This document shows positions 63,791 through 64,000 of a stretch of 64,000 nt of DNA, piece by piece (positions within the stretch are counted from its first letter, which is position 1; the number at the start of each line of letters is the position of its first letter). Origin of the DNA: Fistularia commersonii. Taxonomy: Eukaryota > Chordata > Actinopteri > Syngnathiformes > Fistulariidae. The stretch covers positions 11,059,737-11,123,736 of the forward strand of contig JBBMNZ010000035.1 of the NCBI GenBank assembly GCA_037954325.1. Direction: 5' to 3'. The position numbers and the translations under genes are program-made. A model generated the notes under the pieces. The model was not told where the DNA came from and made no database searches. It saw only the letters and a list, made by a program, of their open reading frames with translations.

Positions 63791-64000
63791 AAGCTTTTTT
63801 GGCAACAGAGTGTCAATAACTAAAAGATTCCTTTCTAGCGAGTCTGTGCTGGTGCCTGAGAATATGTTGATAAGGGCGTTGGATTAGTGACATAGAGATT
63901 AAGTTCAAAATTCATTGGTGATCCTGCACACTTTGAAAGATATTAGCCATATGAGGCGGGTCGGTCAAAAAAGTGTTTATCTCACTGAGTTGAGAGCTTT
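63790..64000 (+). other. Error-rich or degenerate end of the B array
   Basis: The last monomer and a fraction is still recognisable as family B but is full of small insertions and changes: 'tttttggcaacag', 'taaaagattcc', 'tctagcgagtctgtgctgg', 'gtgcctgagaatatg', 'gataagggcgttggattag', 'gatattagccatatgaggc' and 'gagttgagagcttt'. Isolated one-base insertions already begin upstream: 'gcatacagag' near 63,447, 'cggtccaaaaag' near 63,595, 'ccttttctagc' near 63,652 and 'gcaaacatt' near 63,735. Random insertions piling up at an end resemble raw long-read error at an unpolished contig end. True decay at an array edge is the alternative, but substitutions rather than insertions would then be expected to dominate. 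Confidence 0.75.

Larger units (their letters stand above)
45152..64000 (+). repeat. Satellite family B: 176 bp tandem monomer array
   Basis: About 107 monomers in the same orientation as family A. The period is read from 'gattcctttctagcagc' starts at 45,329 and 45,505 (176 bp) and onward. The monomer passes through 'gattcctttctagcagcttg', 'ctggtgctgaaatatgttga', 'aaagggcttgattctgcata', 'gatcctgcaacattttg', 'aagatatagccatacggtc', 'gtttatctcactgagttg' and 'agagtgtcaataacta'. A hand count gives 62 G+C in 176 (35%). An ungapped hand alignment with a type 1 A monomer gives about 132 of 176 identical positions (75%), so A and B are diverged sisters. Two frequent forms differ after the T-run: 'gcaacagag' and 'gataaagag'. 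Most copies in the distal part contain a HindIII site (AAGCTT), which family A lacks at that position. Confidence 0.97.

Noticed and set aside
1..64000. CRISPR array
   Set aside because: Repeats are 176 bp, directly adjoining, with no unique spacers and no cas genes.
45152..64000. Primate alpha satellite
   Set aside because: A short part of the B monomer ('ctcactgagttgaa' followed by 'ttttgataaagag') recalls a stretch of the alpha satellite consensus as I remember it. However, the monomer is 176 rather than 171 bp and the rest does not align convincingly. Chance similarity in AT-rich sequence is the simpler reading, and a direct alignment would settle it.
1..64000. Arabidopsis/Brassica centromere repeats and maize CentC
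   Set aside because: Length is similar to the 176-178 bp Brassicaceae repeats, but none of the recognisable sequence blocks of these families is present.
1..64000. TATA-like 'aatataag' and 'gatatag' motifs as promoters
   Set aside because: They occur in almost every monomer of this AT-rich repeat and no transcript, gene or other promoter element is associated. Satellite transcription cannot be judged from sequence alone.

Overview
The whole 64 kb window is satellite DNA. It is one uninterrupted head-to-tail tandem array of a 176 bp monomer, with every copy in the same orientation. I find no gene, RNA gene, transposon insertion, CRISPR array or unique spacer. Both monomer families are AT-rich: hand counts on representative monomers give about 35-36% GC. 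The nucleosome-scale monomer, multi-kilobase higher-order repeats (HORs) and complete lack of coding capacity point to a eukaryotic centromeric or pericentromeric (possibly subtelomeric) block. I do not recognise the satellite as a named family and cannot assign the species; a plant is possible, but that is only a guess.

Two related families adjoin. Family A fills about 1-45,150 (roughly 256 monomers). Family B fills about 45,152-64,000 (roughly 107 monomers). Representative A and B monomers align without gaps over all 176 positions at about 75% identity by hand count, so they share an ancestor. They meet at an abrupt junction near 45,151, where one chimeric monomer has lost about 42 bp.

Family A contains two interspersed monomer types. 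Type 1 carries 'cccttcacaggttcac' followed by 'cattcgttc'. Type 2 carries 'ccagcaacaagtttga' or 'ccagctacatttttga' followed by 'catagggtc'. Hybrids also occur, with a type 1 left part and a type 2-like 'catagggtc' or 'catagagtc'. Rare variants act as markers and reveal nested HORs: a 12-mer of 2,110 bp (about 1.26-7.4 kb), an 8-mer of about 1,405 bp (6.7-9.5 kb), a 33-mer of 5,795 bp in two tandem copies (about 7.6-19.2 kb), a 15-mer of about 2,632 bp (9.9-20.9 kb and again at 37.1-39.7 kb), a 29-mer of 5,101 bp in two tandem copies (about 21.08-31.28 kb), a 10-mer of 1,759 bp in two copies (about 33.64-37.13 kb), and two dispersed segmental copies (17.6-23.6 with 36.4-42.4 kb; 31.5-33.1 with 43.4-45.1 kb).

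Family B is more variable next to the junction (45.15-56.4 kb, with 10/11-mer and 27-mer HOR traces). It becomes almost uniform from about 56.4 to 63.6 kb, as expected of a recently homogenised core. The last 0.2-0.5 kb shows a sharp rise in small insertions, best explained by unpolished sequence at a contig end.

No genes work together here. The biological content is the satellite itself: its two-family history, its nested amplification steps, and a conserved sub-region that may carry a chromatin function.
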